Of a stretch of DNA of 64,000 nt, positions 20,764 through 33,086 are shown piece by piece. The position numbers and the translations under genes were made by a program. Each line of letters opens with the position of its first letter. Position 1 is the first letter of the stretch. The stretch is from Rhodosporidiobolus odoratus (lineage: Eukaryota > Basidiomycota > Microbotryomycetes > Sporidiobolales > Sporidiobolaceae), in NCBI GenBank assembly GCA_034387635.1, contig JAOANU010000001.1, positions 930,001-994,000 of the forward strand, written 5' to 3'. The notes beneath the pieces are model-generated. The model was not told where the DNA came from. It ran no database searches and saw only the letters and a list, made by a program, of their open reading frames with translations.

Positions 20764-23085
20764 CTACCGCCCAAACAACCCGAACCCCCATCCCCTCTTC
20801 TTCGGCGTTTCCTGCTGCTGCTGCTCCTGAGTCTTCTTCCTCGCCTCTTCGCGTTCAATCTGCATCTTCGTTTCCTCATCTTGGGGCGCCGCCCTCAAGC
20901 CCGCCTTGACCGCAATAGCGTCCAGATCGAAAGCTGTGACATAGTTATAGGCGACGTCGTAGAACGGCGGACCCTTCTTCTGCTTGCCCTTGGCCGGATC
21001 AGAAGCGGCAACGGACGGAGAGATTGACAGATCCTCCATCGAAGGAAGGTCGGCGTTCTCGACAGCCCCGCCAGTCGCAGCAAACCATCGTCTCGAAAGA
21101 CTCTCATAGTCTGCTTCGAGTTTTGTGTCGAGAACGTCGAGGGCGGCGTTGATCGATGAGGAAGGGGACAGGGGAAGGACGTCTTCCACAAAATCGTGTT
21201 CCGTTTCTGCTTCTTCGGATTCGACCTCGTCAGGCGAGGGAAGTGAGAGGGCGGTGGAGCTAGCTTGACGCGAGTAGAGTTTGGCTCGAGCGTTAAGTGA
21301 GAGGGAGGAGGGGAAGGAAGGTGGAGTCGCGAGGGCGTGACCGCGGGAAAGGTATTTGCAGCTGCGTAGTGTGAGAAGCAGCATTGTCAGTCTCGGATGG
21401 AAGCAGCGGGAAGAATGTTACGACGTACCGCTCTGCTCGAACCCATGCGATCCGCGCCTCGACCTTCGTAGCCAACTCGTCATCCTTCTCAACCTCCTCC
21501 ATATCCCTCATACCCTCCAGCGCGATGAGCACCGAATCGTAGACCTTGACCAACCCAGGATAGGTCTTCGCCCTCAATCTCGCTATCTTACTCTCCGAGA
21601 CTGAAGGGTCGCGCGTCTGGGTCTTGGCGATGTAGGCGGACTCGGCGTGTTCGATCTTGGCTTCACGGGATGCGAGCTTGGAAAGGGTCGAAGAAATGAG
21701 CAGGAGGTCGCGCTTGGTACGGACGGAGAAGAGATGGTATGAGATGTAGGAGAGGAACAGAGCTGCGGGGCGAGAAGAGACTTCGGAGCGGGAAGAGTTT
21801 TTGCTTAGGGCGATCTGCTCCAAAGACGGGTGAGCGAAGCATTCCATGCAAGACTGAGGAGAGGGACGTACCTTATTGTCTTCGACGACCTGACTCGCGA
21901 CTGTCTCGGCATCACTCAGCACGAGGAGAGCCTGGTCGTACGCGCCCATCCTCCTCGTTCCCATGACCTCCTTCTCCACCTTACCCTCCGCCTTCTGCTT
22001 GCCCGTTCCGCCTTCGCCACCCTTCCTGCCCCCAGCTTCGTCTCTCACGAGTGCCGCCAATGCCTCCTTTACCTTGACCGCAACCCTAACCAACTCAACA
22101 TTCCTCACCGGAACAACCTCACCCCTCCACCTAACCTCGACCACCTCCTTCTGACTCTTCTTCCCTTCATCTTGCAACCGCCCCGACAAAACTTCCCATC
22201 CCGGTACCAATTCCCCAAGACTCTCCGCCGCCACTTCCTTCGCAATAACCCCAACTCCAGCAGCCGTATCCTTCCCTAATCTGTACGCGCAAAACCGCAG
22301 CATAGGCTCCACCTCATCGGCCATCTCATTCGCGAGCGCTTCTTCCGTGGCACTTTCGGCCGCAGCGGCCAATTTGGCGAGGACTTCGTAAGCGGCGGAA
22401 AGAGTCCGGAGACCTTCATCGTGTTTCCCGCGTTCAAAGGCGAGGGAGCCGAGCAAGACGAGGTGGTAAGCTTGGACTTGACCGACATGAGCGGCGGTCA
22501 GACGGGAAGAAAGGGCGGGAGACTGGACGAGGGAGAGAAGGTCGCCAGCACGGGAAGAGGCTTTCGAGAGGCGTTTGGCGAAGTGGTGCTTGGTAGATGC
22601 GGAGGCAGAAGGGTCGTTCAGGCTCGCCTTGAGTAGGTGAGATTGCGCCCAGCAGCGTTCGGCGTCGAACAGGACGATTTGTAGGTGTCTGCGAGGGTCG
22701 CAATATTAGCTAGCGAGGGAGGAAGAAAGGGAGGGACAGCATACTTGTCAGTCGAGACCTTATCTGCCAGTACGTCCTTCTTTTGATACTTGCGAGTCTT
22801 TCCCGCAGTCTGGGTAAGTCCCATGCTCTTGCGAAGGTGGTGCACTTTGGCGACACAGTGAGATCTGACGGAGAACCTGGTCAGCAAGCGTCGGAAGGGG
22901 GTAAAGGCATGCAGGCTGACTTGTATCTACCATAGTCTTGGTGCCTCAGTCCGTAAGTTGAACGTGCATCCGAGACGAGTTTCAAAACTGTCGTGGGGAG
23001 GAGGGGGACATGATCAGCGAGGAGCAGCTGAAGCGGCAGCGTGAGACCTACGCGGGAAGTCGATAGCTGTGCTCGTGTCTGCCAT
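20764..23085 (-). CDS. SRP68: Signal recognition particle subunit SRP68
   Basis: Six exons: 23085-23052, 22987-22921, 22864-22745, 22688-21872, 21814-21429 and 21361-20764, giving 673 residues. The N-terminal RNA-binding domain shows YGLRHQDYGRYK, SHCVAKVHHLRKSMGL and RCWAQSHLLKASL, the SRP68 pattern of helices that clamp SRP RNA. Helical TPR-like repeats follow; the C-terminal part is variable, basic at the end (TPKKRGWGFGLFGR). SRP68 binds SRP72 and SRP RNA and is needed for translation arrest and targeting of secretory proteins. Length is in the usual range (about 600-680). All exon phases fit. The exon 3 acceptor has a second in-frame option four codons upstream. Confidence 0.88.
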
Positions 23086-23312
23086 GTAAGCCCAGTACAG
23101 TCAAGTTGGGAAGTGAAGAGGTGTGAACAAAGCCAAAGAAGCGGCACGGCAAGGATTCCAAGGAAGGTCACAAGCCGATCCGACGTTCAGCCAGCGCATT
23201 CAGTGCAGTATTCAACAGCTACAGCGGGTCCGCCCATCGCCAGGAGAGCAGACGACGTAATCAAGTTGCGATTCCCCTTCCTCCTTCACTCCTTTTCCCG
23301 GCCTCCGTCTTC

Positions 23313-24676
23313 CTACATGAGTCGCTCAAGCAGCCGCCTCATTTCTCTTGCCACGACGCCATCCTCGTCGTCTGCAGACCCCTCTGCATTCTGTTTGTTG
23401 CGTCGAATCAACAGAAAACCGAGATGGGGGAGACTTTTTCAGGTGAAGAAGGAGATCGGTTACGCACGGTCTCAAGAAGCCTCCATTGCTGCGCCCCGTC
23501 TTGATCAGTGATACAAGCAAACCCTCCACGGACGACGACCGCTGATCCGTCCTCCTCATTCCACCCGTCAACCACAAAGCCAAGCAATGTTGGACTACTA
23601 TCCGTGAACTCCGTGCGGCACGGGACGTCACAAGGCGGTACCTTGGAATCGTGCTCGAAGAAGACGCCTGCGAGGAGACCCCGCTTGAACGATGTGGGCA
23701 GTGAGGCGAGGAAGTCGAAGCAGGAGATGGGGGAGACATGCTCGGCGAGAGGTGGCAAGTCGATGACGGAGCTGGTCATGATGGTCAATGACTCGAGGGC
23801 GAGAAGGCGCGGCAGGACTTCGCACAGCGTCTCGAGACGGATGGCAATGCCCTCGGCGCCGAGCGTCGTGATGGTGAGGCACTCGAGGTTGGGGTATTGC
23901 GGAAGGCAGTCCAGGAAACCCCGGTCTCCAGTCCACTCGTCCAGGTCACAACGCTTCAAGGTCGTCGGTTCAAGAACGCTATGGAAGGATCGGGCAAGGC
24001 AAGAGTGTAGGCCCGTGATGACTTCGGCAAATATGTGTAGGCCAAAGCGGCTGACGGGTAGGCGAGATGCGACGGCCGGTCCCTGGTATCCTACCATTTC
24101 TCTGCCCAAGTAGCCTACGCGTACGCTCAACTCGTCTAGACCACGAAAACACAAGAGGGAATTGACCATCTTGTGCGTATCGAAATGGTGGAGATTGAGT
24201 ATGCCGACTTCGAGTTGCCGGAGGGTAGCGGCCATAGGAGCATTCGAAACCCTGGCAAGAAGGTCGAGGCGAGGCGGTGTTGCGGGCAAAGTAAGGGATT
24301 CGACGCGCGTGGCGAGACGCACGAGATCAACGTAGAGCGGGCCGTCGTCTCGGGAAATGGCATGCAGAGCGCCCTCCCCTTCGGCTTCGCCCGCCTCGTC
24401 CGCCTCGCTCGCCTCCCGGCCGTACTGTAGGACTTCGAGCCTGCGACAGTGTCGTAACATCTCCGGGCGCCCGAGCAGATGACGGATGTATCCATTATCA
24501 TCGCCGGGGAGCAGCTCGAGGTCCCGGATCATCATCTGCTCTGCCAGCGGCTTCCAGGCTCTGCAAACGAGTGCGAGCGTGCTGCCGTGTTCGCGACGGG
24601 TGAGTTCGTCGAGGTCGCTGCCAAGGTGGATCAGAACGAGGTCGACGAGTTCGAGGGGGAGAGACGGGATGGGCAT
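23313..24676 (-). CDS. F-box-like protein, leucine-rich
   Basis: Exon 1 (24676-23468) opens with an F-box-like motif at the very N-terminus: LPLELVDLVLIHL and STLALVCRAWKPLAEQ. Irregular leucine-rich repeats follow, with YPNLECLTITTLG and LLALESLTIMTSS. The frame can be read to a stop at 23408, but a GTGCGT donor at 23467 and an AACAG acceptor before 23390 give a cleaner ending. Exon 2 (23390-23313) then encodes NAEGSADDEDGVVAREMRRL and ends RLLERLM, for 428 residues in total. This is the fifth F-box gene in 24 kb. Partners and substrate are unknown. Confidence 0.72.
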
Positions 24677-25132
24677 GACGAGGTCAAGCTATGGGAGCTG
24701 ACGTGCATACGCTCGGTCAGCTAGCAGCGCAGCATAGAGAGCGAGGTATCGTACCTGTGTGAACCTCAACTGATGAAGATACGACTTCCTCCTCAAGTCC
24801 CTGGGGCGGTTCTGTCGCAGATGGCGGTTGTTCGTAGACGCTCACTGAGCACACCAGTATGACCTGTACACGCACTGCAGGGCAGCGAAGCAGGAGCCGA
24901 GAATCAACTGTCAACACGGCCTTCCTGCCTCTGCTTCCGCACTGTTTGCCGAGCTTACGGTGCTTGCGCTGCTGCTCCACTGTCGTGAGAGGCCCTGTGA
25001 TTCTATCACCTGCTGTGCTCCATCGTGGGTGCTTCGCCACCACTCCCACAAGCTTCCGACAGTCCCGGGACTCTTCTCGCTGGCAGCCTGAGCCAGTCTT
25101 GACGTCGAGCCGCTAGCTGAATTCGATTCCCG
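24677..25132. other. Intergenic, no gene seen
   Basis: This is upstream of the F-box gene at 23313-24676. Short frames on both strands lack motifs and clear splice sites. Confidence 0.5.
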
Positions 25133-25438
25133 TCATGGCACGCTGAGTGCTGGCCTTTCACTTTCGCAGCCTTGGAGGACACGTAAAGTCGCGCAGAGAC
25201 GCGAACCTGGCTTCCTGCAGCGATACGTCTCGGTAATGCCTAGTCTGAGTCGTAGGGCGCGCACAATAAGCTGGAGGGAGGCATAAAGCACGCTGCCGTC
25301 GGGGGAAGCAGCTACAGGACTCAAGACAGGCATCAGGATCGAGAAGGTCCAGATGCCGAGTCTGCAAGGCAGCTGGAGATGGAGAGACAGTCGGTCGTCC
25401 TCGGCGACGAGCTCGTGCGACGCGCTGCTATAGGTCAT
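25133..25438 (-). pseudogene. Partial copy of the adjacent arrestin-like gene
   Basis: The first ~25 residues, with SSASHELVAEDDRLSLHLQL, closely match the start of the arrestin-like protein encoded 1.7 kb upstream (SSSTSNELIAEDKRLSMRLM). After LPC the similarity ends and the frame runs to a stop at 25133 without arrestin-fold features. It looks like a 5' fragment of a tandem duplicate whose remainder was lost or diverged. A short, real protein cannot be excluded. Confidence 0.55.
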
Positions 25439-25441
25439 CAC

Positions 25442-25808
25442 GCGCGGTCAAGTGAAGCAGAAGTCTGGAGGAGAGGAAAGAAAAGACAGAGGAAGAGCTC
25501 AGTGCCTTCCGACCCCTGATTCTTAACGAAGCGATAGAAGTCCTGCGCCATCGGACCATCTTTGAGGAGTTCCGGTACTAGAACGGTTCGAGCACTGAGA
25601 TGAGGGAGCTGTGAGCGTGACTGATAAGCGAGACGTGCGAATGCACAGAGGGATCAGCGGGATTGAGAAGGTCCCCCTGGTCAAGGCCAGGCAGCGCGAG
25701 GGCAGCACCCGAGTACAGTAGCCTTCTGCCGCTGCTTCGAGGCCAAGGTTGTGGACGAGTCGCGCGAAAGATATAGACTGCAGCTTACGGTAAGGGTATA
25801 TAGGGATC
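25442..25808. other. Interval between the arrestin-like gene and its fragment
   Basis: No supported coding sequence. It is probably the 3' region of the arrestin-like gene mixed with residue of the duplicated copy. Confidence 0.4.
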
Positions 25809-27129
25809 CTACAGCGAGGGGAGGTATATAGGTAGAATGAGGAATGGCTGTCTTTTTGAAGGGCCGGTGAAGACGTCCGACTCAAGCTTGACAGCGATGT
25901 GGTGCTGTAAGGTTACATGTCAGATGTTAGTGACAAAAGAATGCAAGGAAAGATGCGGCTGCAAACAGAAGAAAAGCCGGTACCAACTTACCTCTTCAAC
26001 CACCCTGTCGCATCCAACAAAATGATGACCCCAGGGGACATCAAACCTTCCTCTCCACACCAAAGCATCACCCTCCGATCCCTCAAACTCAGCATACCCC
26101 TTCCAAAGTCGATGCTCTTGGTTCTTCATCCCGGGCCGGCCATTCGCTCGGAACGTGTTGGTCTTTCGGAAGAGGTAGTACTTGGCTTTAAAGGCGTCTG
26201 GAGTGCTCGTCTGTGCACGGAGAAGCTCGAGCCCGTGAGTTGAGTCGGCGGTGAGCGATAGTTGTACGCAGACTTGGGCTTGGCGGCGTATTGGAGGAAC
26301 GTAGGAGAACTGCAAGGCCGGGTCTATCAGCAGTACTCGATGTGCAGGTGACAGAAAACAGATGCAGGGTGAATGGGCTCACATGCAGTGTCGAGGACAA
26401 TGAGGTATTATCCGGTCCCTGGAATTTCAGCGGATGTTCGACTTGGCAACTGAGCGGGGGAAGAGCAGGAAAAGCAGGCGCTGGAAGGCCTATAGGCACC
26501 GGGAGTATGACCCTGCCACACACGATAAAGCGGATAAGGGCAAGACTGGTGCAAAGTACGAGCAGCTCGGGGGAGGAACGAAAGGAGAAACATACCGTCC
26601 ATCCAAGCGCAGAAATCCCCGACGCTTAGCTCGTAGTATCAAGGAATAAGTCGTAAACTGGAAAGCTGCGCAATCATTGACACTCAGCAAAAAGCATCGG
26701 GCTGAAAAAGGAAAAAGAGAAAAGCGCACCTTTGTGTTTGTCGGAGGTGGCACGCTTCCACAAGCTCGAAGGCGCCGGCAGACCTTCCCAAGGTATCTGC
26801 AGGCTGTACTGGCTCCCGTCGAGCGACTGCGCGCCCTTCTCCTTTTCCCCCCCACCCCCACCAGGAATAATCAACGGCACATCCAGCTTCCACAGCTTAA
26901 TCACATCCCAAATCACATTCCCGTCCTTGTCGCGGGACCCGGCGTCGATCTGCATCCTCCCCTTGAAGCGAATGTATACATCCTCGAGCTTGTCGTCCGG
27001 ATTCTTGACATGGATTGTGGGTTGCAGGACATCGCCTGGTGCGAAGACGCCGCTTTGCGGTAGCATGAGCCGCATCGATAAGCGCTTATCCTCCGCGATG
27101 AGCTCGTTCGAGGTACTGCTGGAAGCCAT
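25809..27129 (-). CDS. Arrestin-like N-terminal domain protein
   Basis: Five exons: 27129-26730, 26665-26596, 26512-26383, 26309-25992 and 25904-25809, giving 337 residues. The start, SNELIAEDKRLSMRLMLPQSG, leads into VFAPGDVLQPTIHVKNPDDK and VYIRFKGRMQIDA, an arrestin-type beta sandwich. Later blocks, PLKFQGPDNTSL and the C-terminal HHIAVKLESDVF and PFLILPIYLPSL, fit the end of an arrestin N-domain; no clear C-domain or PPxY ubiquitin-ligase motif is seen. Alpha-arrestins usually act as cargo adaptors for ubiquitination of membrane transporters. This short form may be a lineage-specific variant. Frames and phases fit; exon 2-3 borders are the least certain. Confidence 0.62.
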
Positions 27130-27477
27130 AGCGTGGTGTAGCGTTGTAGAGAGAAGAAAGAGAAACGTGAAGTCCGCTCTTAGCTTGTTCCGACCGAGAC
27201 AGGGGGTCCTCTGCACCGCCTCCGCACTAGTCCAAAAATACTTGACAAGAAGAGCTGCTCGTCGCAAAGTCGAGAGTAGAGTCATAACGCAGCGTTACAA
27301 ACAGGCAAGGGCGGGACAAGTCGCACACGAGACGAACACTAAGCTGATCAACGAGGAAATCAAAGGGTCGAGGGGGAAAACCGAAGAGGGTACAGGGGAC
27401 ACACTGGACGACGGCGAGTCATGGACGAGAGATATGCTGTAAAGGTATAGGGGCAGGGTCGACAAGGATAGTCGCGC
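27130..27477. other. Intergenic between two minus-strand genes
   Basis: This interval holds the promoter side of the arrestin-like gene and the 3' end of YPT7. No gene is supported. Confidence 0.5.
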
Positions 27478-28521
<1,044 letters not shown>

Positions 28522-28901
28522 GATAACTGGCGATAGTAAAGGAGAGAGAGGGACGAGGGGTGTGGGGGTTGATGGCGAATGCAGATGAGGCGAGGGCGGG
28601 GGTCGCTGTTAGCAAGTGTATCAAGGTCCTTAGTAGGGCGGCAGGTATGTGCAAAACTATACAAGCCGGCAGAGAGGGAGAGCCGTTGCGAGGAGCGCCA
28701 GGTACGAAGTGAATTTGAGCAAACATAATTAGCTCTAGTTTACATACAAACTTACTGTTGTCAGAATAGGCTCAGACCAGCTTTGATTACCTTTGATTAC
28801 CACTGCCCCAGAATCCAGAGTTCAGTGCTCAGCTCTTCCACTTCGCTGTCTGCTCGTCGCTCGCTTGTATAGCACCTCCCGAACCGACCTACGAAACAAA
28901 C
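28522..28901. promoter_or_regulatory. Divergent promoter of YPT7 and PNO1
   Basis: A 380-bp interval lies between start codons on opposite strands. A directly repeated motif, CTTTGATTACC, occurs at about 28782 and 28792. No gene is seen. Confidence 0.45.
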
Positions 28902-30130
28902 ATGTCCTCAGACGGCTTTCTACCCGCGTCCGCCACCTCCGCCAGGGCGAAGAAGCTCGCAAAGCAGCAATCCACTTCTACCAAAACCACCTCTACCTCG
29001 TCGCAAAAGGCCAAGGGTAAGGGCAAAGCCGCTGCCAAGGGTGACTCGCACCTTCTTTCGACCCAGCCGGGCCAGAGCGCGTTGGAGGACGACTTGATGA
29101 ACGAGTTCGAGAGGGTACCGCTCGATGCCGGTGTTGAGAGGAAAAAGGCAGGACAAGAAGTGGGAGCAGGCGACGCGGACGCAGCGATGGCGGTGGAAGA
29201 GGCTGGCGGCGCAGGGGGGGACGATGAGGAGGACGACGCCGTCATGATCGACCCTTCCCAGCTCCCCACTCCTGTCGTTCGCACTCCTATCTCCCAGCTC
29301 GAAACCCAGCAGCAGCAAGACGCAAACCCTAACGCCCTCTCCTTCGCTCCTGTAACGCACCACAACGCGAGCGGGTTGACCCAGCGAAGGAAAATCTCCA
29401 TTCCTCCTCATCGCATGACGCCGCTTAAGCGGGATTGGATCAAGATCTACACCCCCTTGGTTGAGGAATGCGGTTTGCAAGTGAGGATGAACGTACCGAA
29501 GAGGCAGATTGAGATGAAGGTGCGCTTCCTGCCCCTTTGCTCTGTATCGCGAAGATGGCCTTCTCACCTCGGTTCTCCCTTTCTTGGTGCTCACATAGAC
29601 CTCCAAGCACACTCCCCATGCCTCCGCCCTGACTCGTGCTGCCGACTTCCTTGCTGCCTACTGCCTCGGTTTCGCCGTCGAAGACGCGATCGCCATGCTG
29701 CGATTGGAGGAACTTTACATCGTGCGTCGTGTTCCTCCGCTGACATATATATCCTTCTTACACTCCCTGCGCTCTGTTCGACCAGTCGAGCACATGGCCA
29801 AGTGCAACTCGAGTCAGACCTCGCTAAGCCCTTCTTGTCTCCCTTGCGCAGGAATCCTTCGAAGTCAAGGACGTCAAAATGCTGCACGGCGACCATCTCT
29901 CCCGCGCCATCGGTCGATTGGCCGGACACGAAGGAAAAACCCGCTTCGTCATCGAAAACTCCTCCCGGACCCGTATCGTCCTCGCCGACCAAAAAATCCA
30001 CATCCTCGGCACCTACTCCAACATCGCCGTCGCTCGTGGTGCCGTCTCTGCCTTGATTCTCGGTTCTCCACCGGGCAAGGTCTACAGCAACCTTCGTCAA
30101 TATGCGGCACGGACGAAGAGCAGGTTCTGA
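28902..30130 (+). CDS. PNO1: Pre-40S assembly factor Pno1/Dim2 (KH domain)
   Basis: Three exons: 28902-29519, 29599-29721 and 29852-30130, giving 339 residues. The disordered N-terminal ~160 residues are Lys/Ser-rich and then acidic. The conserved core begins [18 protein letters not shown] and continues with [33 protein letters not shown] and the KH-type block [20 protein letters not shown], ending [14 protein letters not shown]. Pno1 binds the 3' end of 18S rRNA in nucleolar and cytoplasmic pre-40S particles and works with Nob1 and Dim1. All introns are phase 0. The core length matches the family; the N-terminal tail is typically variable. Confidence 0.92.
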
Positions 30131-30397
30131 TTTGTGTGGCCGTTAGTTCTAGAGTTGGTGTCCTTCGTTTTCCCTGTGTTTCACATCTTGTTCATGTCGT
30201 CATATTGTAGCTGTAGCAACATAGCTTGCACTCGGTAGTCCTCTGGGCCTTTCGCTATTGGACAGGCGAGATCCGACCTCCTGGGAAGTATCCGCTGGTG
30301 GCAACCTGGACTTCTGAGCTTGCGCTGGGGGCATCAGCGACTTTATCTGTGACTGAAGGGATGGTAGCCAGGATTTCAGCAGGGTCAGGCCTCGTAG

Positions 30398-31423
30398 TTA
30401 CACTCGCTTGAACGCCAGTACCCAATTCCCTGTTGGCATCGACACTTTGTTTTCCAGTTTCCACCCTTCCTCCGTTGCAAGACGGCCCAGCGCTTCGATA
30501 CTGCGCAGGCCGAGGTAGGACCCGTGAGGACGTGCTCGTATACATGCGTCAAACTGTTCGGACGTACGCTCGTCAGCGCGGTCGAGCTAGCGTATACGGG
30601 GAAGAGCAGGAGAAGAATGTAGTGCAGCAGGAGCCGGGGCGAGCAAGAGCAGATCACGCGAGAGTAGGCAGCGCACCTCTTCGTCAGCAGTGCTTAAGAA
30701 GCCTGCATCGTCTCGGAAAGGACCATAGACGACCAGACGAGCATTGTGCGAGGTGAGCGGGAGGAGATGGGAAAATATCGAGCGAGGCCCTTCGGGACTA
30801 TGGGCCAAGAGAGACGGTAGGTAAGAGCGGAGCAATCAGGTGGCCTAGCTCAGCTGGAAGAAGCAAGCGAAGCGAGAGAACGCACAAGGGAATCATGTGC
30901 AGAAAATTGGATCCGACGATGAGGTCGTATTTCGCGTCGCCGTTGCCGTCGCCCTCCTTCAGCGTTGGTGCCAGCATCTCCCAGCCCCCCTCCTCCATGA
31001 CGTCGAGCACTACCGCCTTCTTCACCCCACCCTCTGGCTTTCGCAGCTTCACTTGGGCGTCTCCAAGTCTTTCTCCCTTCATATTCACACCTTCCCGTTC
31101 GCAGGTCGAGTCGACTTGCGCGCATCCATACGTGTCCGTTTCTGTAGGCTGGATGAGCACGCCCGGCCACGTCTTGGCGTAGAGAGCGGCATGAGTCCCA
31201 TTTCCAGAGGCGACTTCGAGGACACGCCGTGTCGAGGACGATGCGAAGTATGGCTCGAGTACGGGCAGAAGTGCTTCGGTAAGGCGCCCGACTAGTCCTG
31301 CGTAAATAGTGAGGTGAGATTGGCACAGAACTGATGAAACGGGGGGGACAGCGTACCATCGTAGTAGGCCGCAGGGGCGACAGTCGAGGGATACTTTGGT
31401 GCAGAGGAGGTCGAAGCGATCAT
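30398..31423 (-). CDS. METTL26/DUF938-type methyltransferase-like protein
   Basis: Four exons: 31423-31357, 31297-30886, 30797-30677 and 30553-30398, giving 251 residues. A Rossmann-type S-adenosylmethionine motif appears as VLEVASGNGTHAALYAKTWP, followed by QPTETD. The rest follows the METTL26 family in order: DLIVGSNFLHMIPF, ARLVVYGPF, FDACIRARPHGSYLGLRSIE and MPTGNWVLAFKR. The substrate is unknown; these proteins are widespread and annotated only as methyltransferase-like. Good agreement at the C-terminus supports the exon model, including the last acceptor at CCGAACAG. Confidence 0.8.
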
Positions 31424-31687
31424 GTCTAGCTAACGAAGCGCGATAGAGCAGAGGCGTGATGATGAGGAAGAAAAGCCTCCAACGCGCAGGCACAGAACTG
31501 CCGGCATTCTTTGCTCACGTTCACGCTCTCCCGCAGTCTCAGTACGCAAACGGTGGTTTCTCCAGGCTATACGAGATCCGGTGAGCGCAGCCAGTCGTAT
31601 GCACGGAAGAATCGACGCCGACGAAGTCGTCTTTCGCTCGCCGTCCCCCCTCCCCTTTCATCCTCCGATCGGCTGTCTGCTGATAAG

Positions 31688-33086
31688 CTACGAGATGCTG
31701 CACCAGCCTCCGTAAGGCTGCTCCTTTGGCGGAGGTAGACGTAGAGGGCCGGACCTGTTCTGTGGGCTATAAGGAGAAGCTTTGAGTGGGCGGAAGGGAA
31801 TATTTCCAAGGAGCTGCAAAAAGACACGGTCAGAGCTGACTCGCCAGTAGACAGATCTGGATTCGGTATACCTCAAGGTAACCAATACTCGCGTGAAAGG
31901 CATGCCAGTACTCCTCCGTCAGGTCGTCGACGTTGACCGATACATACTTCTTCTCCTCCCATTCGCTCCGTTGCGCCTGCGTGAGCTCCTGCTCCCTCAA
32001 CGGGAAGGCCCGAACCTCCTCAAGAGCAGCCTGGCGAGCCGACTGTCTGGTCAACACATGAAGGAGGTTCTGCACAATGGCCTTCCTCAACTCTTCGAGT
32101 TCCTCGTCGAATAGTCTGCGGCACGCGGTCAAGTCGGTGACACGTAGGATGGCATGGCCCGGTACCTTCTGCGCCGCATGAGAGACTCGCAGGTTGCGCA
32201 AGGTGAGGATCAAGTAGGGAGAGGAGGCGACAGCGTGTGGAAAGGGGCTGACCCGCTTCCCGTGTTTGTCGAGATAAGGCAGAGGATTGTGAATGTCTGT
32301 GGCGGCGTGTATTTCGTATAGGAAGCTGAACAGTAGGAACGCCGGCGCGAGGACCTTGACGGGGTAAGCGGGCTCATACATCCTGGCGCTGAGCAGAATG
32401 TCCTCGCAGAACTGGTCTCGACGATCGGCCTCGACGAAGGGGAGAGGGAGGTGCATGTCGGTCAGGGTGACAGGAGCTGTCCTGTATGTCATACTGTAAG
32501 AGGCAGTAATGCGGCTGTGTCAATGAAAGCTACGCACTCTGTTTTCTGGATTCTCCGGACCTTTGGGTTGCGCGACGTCTCTTGCTGTGAGTCTGAGTGT
32601 AGGAGCATGGGATGAACCAGAGACTCGACAGTCTGCGAGCCGGTATCGACGTGTTCCTGGCCGCCGAAGGCATCCCAGCGACGAACCGGCTGTCTCGTGA
32701 ACACATCAGCAGAAAGGTTCAACACGCCGTATGCCGTGTACTCACAAACCGCTTGACGTCGACCATCTGCTGAATGAGCGGAAGTGCGGCGGCTGCATTC
32801 GGCCCGCCAATGCTGAGCATATGAGCGACGAGGGAAATATCATCTGTCGAAGAACAAGGTTAGCCGACTCCCTTCTAGAAGAACCCAGCGGGGACTTGCC
32901 ACCGTAGAGAGGCCTGTCCCCTTCGTCCGTCGCATCCTGAGCTGCTTCCACAATGACCGCTTTAGCTGCCGTATCGGAAACATGGTATCCTGCAGCGAGC
33001 GGGTCGGACGCGGCGATGACTCGGGCATGGGCCTGAAGGGCCTTTCGAGGCTTGGCTGGCTCAATGCAAGGCGCCATGCCAGACAT
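31688..33086 (-). CDS. Uncharacterised ~394-residue protein A
   Basis: Five exons: 33086-32900, 32843-32746, 32689-32538, 32493-31872 and 31813-31688. The first intron has a GC donor (G/GCAAGT). I recognise no domain. Visible features are an N-terminal helix-rich part (YHVSDTAAKAVIVEAAQDAT), DISLVAHMLSIGG, a hydrophobic stretch VLAPAFLLFSFLYEIHAATD, a charged region rich in Glu/Arg, EEYWHAFHASIGYLELLG, and a Pro-rich end. Size, first two intron phases (1 then 0) and weak local similarity suggest distant kinship with protein B at 54579-56060, but this is inference. All frame arithmetic fits, which argues that the exon model is near correct. Confidence 0.6.

Noticed and set aside
30839..30856. 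tRNA-like A box (CTAGCTCAGCTGG) on the + strand
   Set aside because: No B box (GGTTCGANTCC) or acceptor-stem pairing follows at the right distance, and it lies in an intron of the METTL26-type gene.
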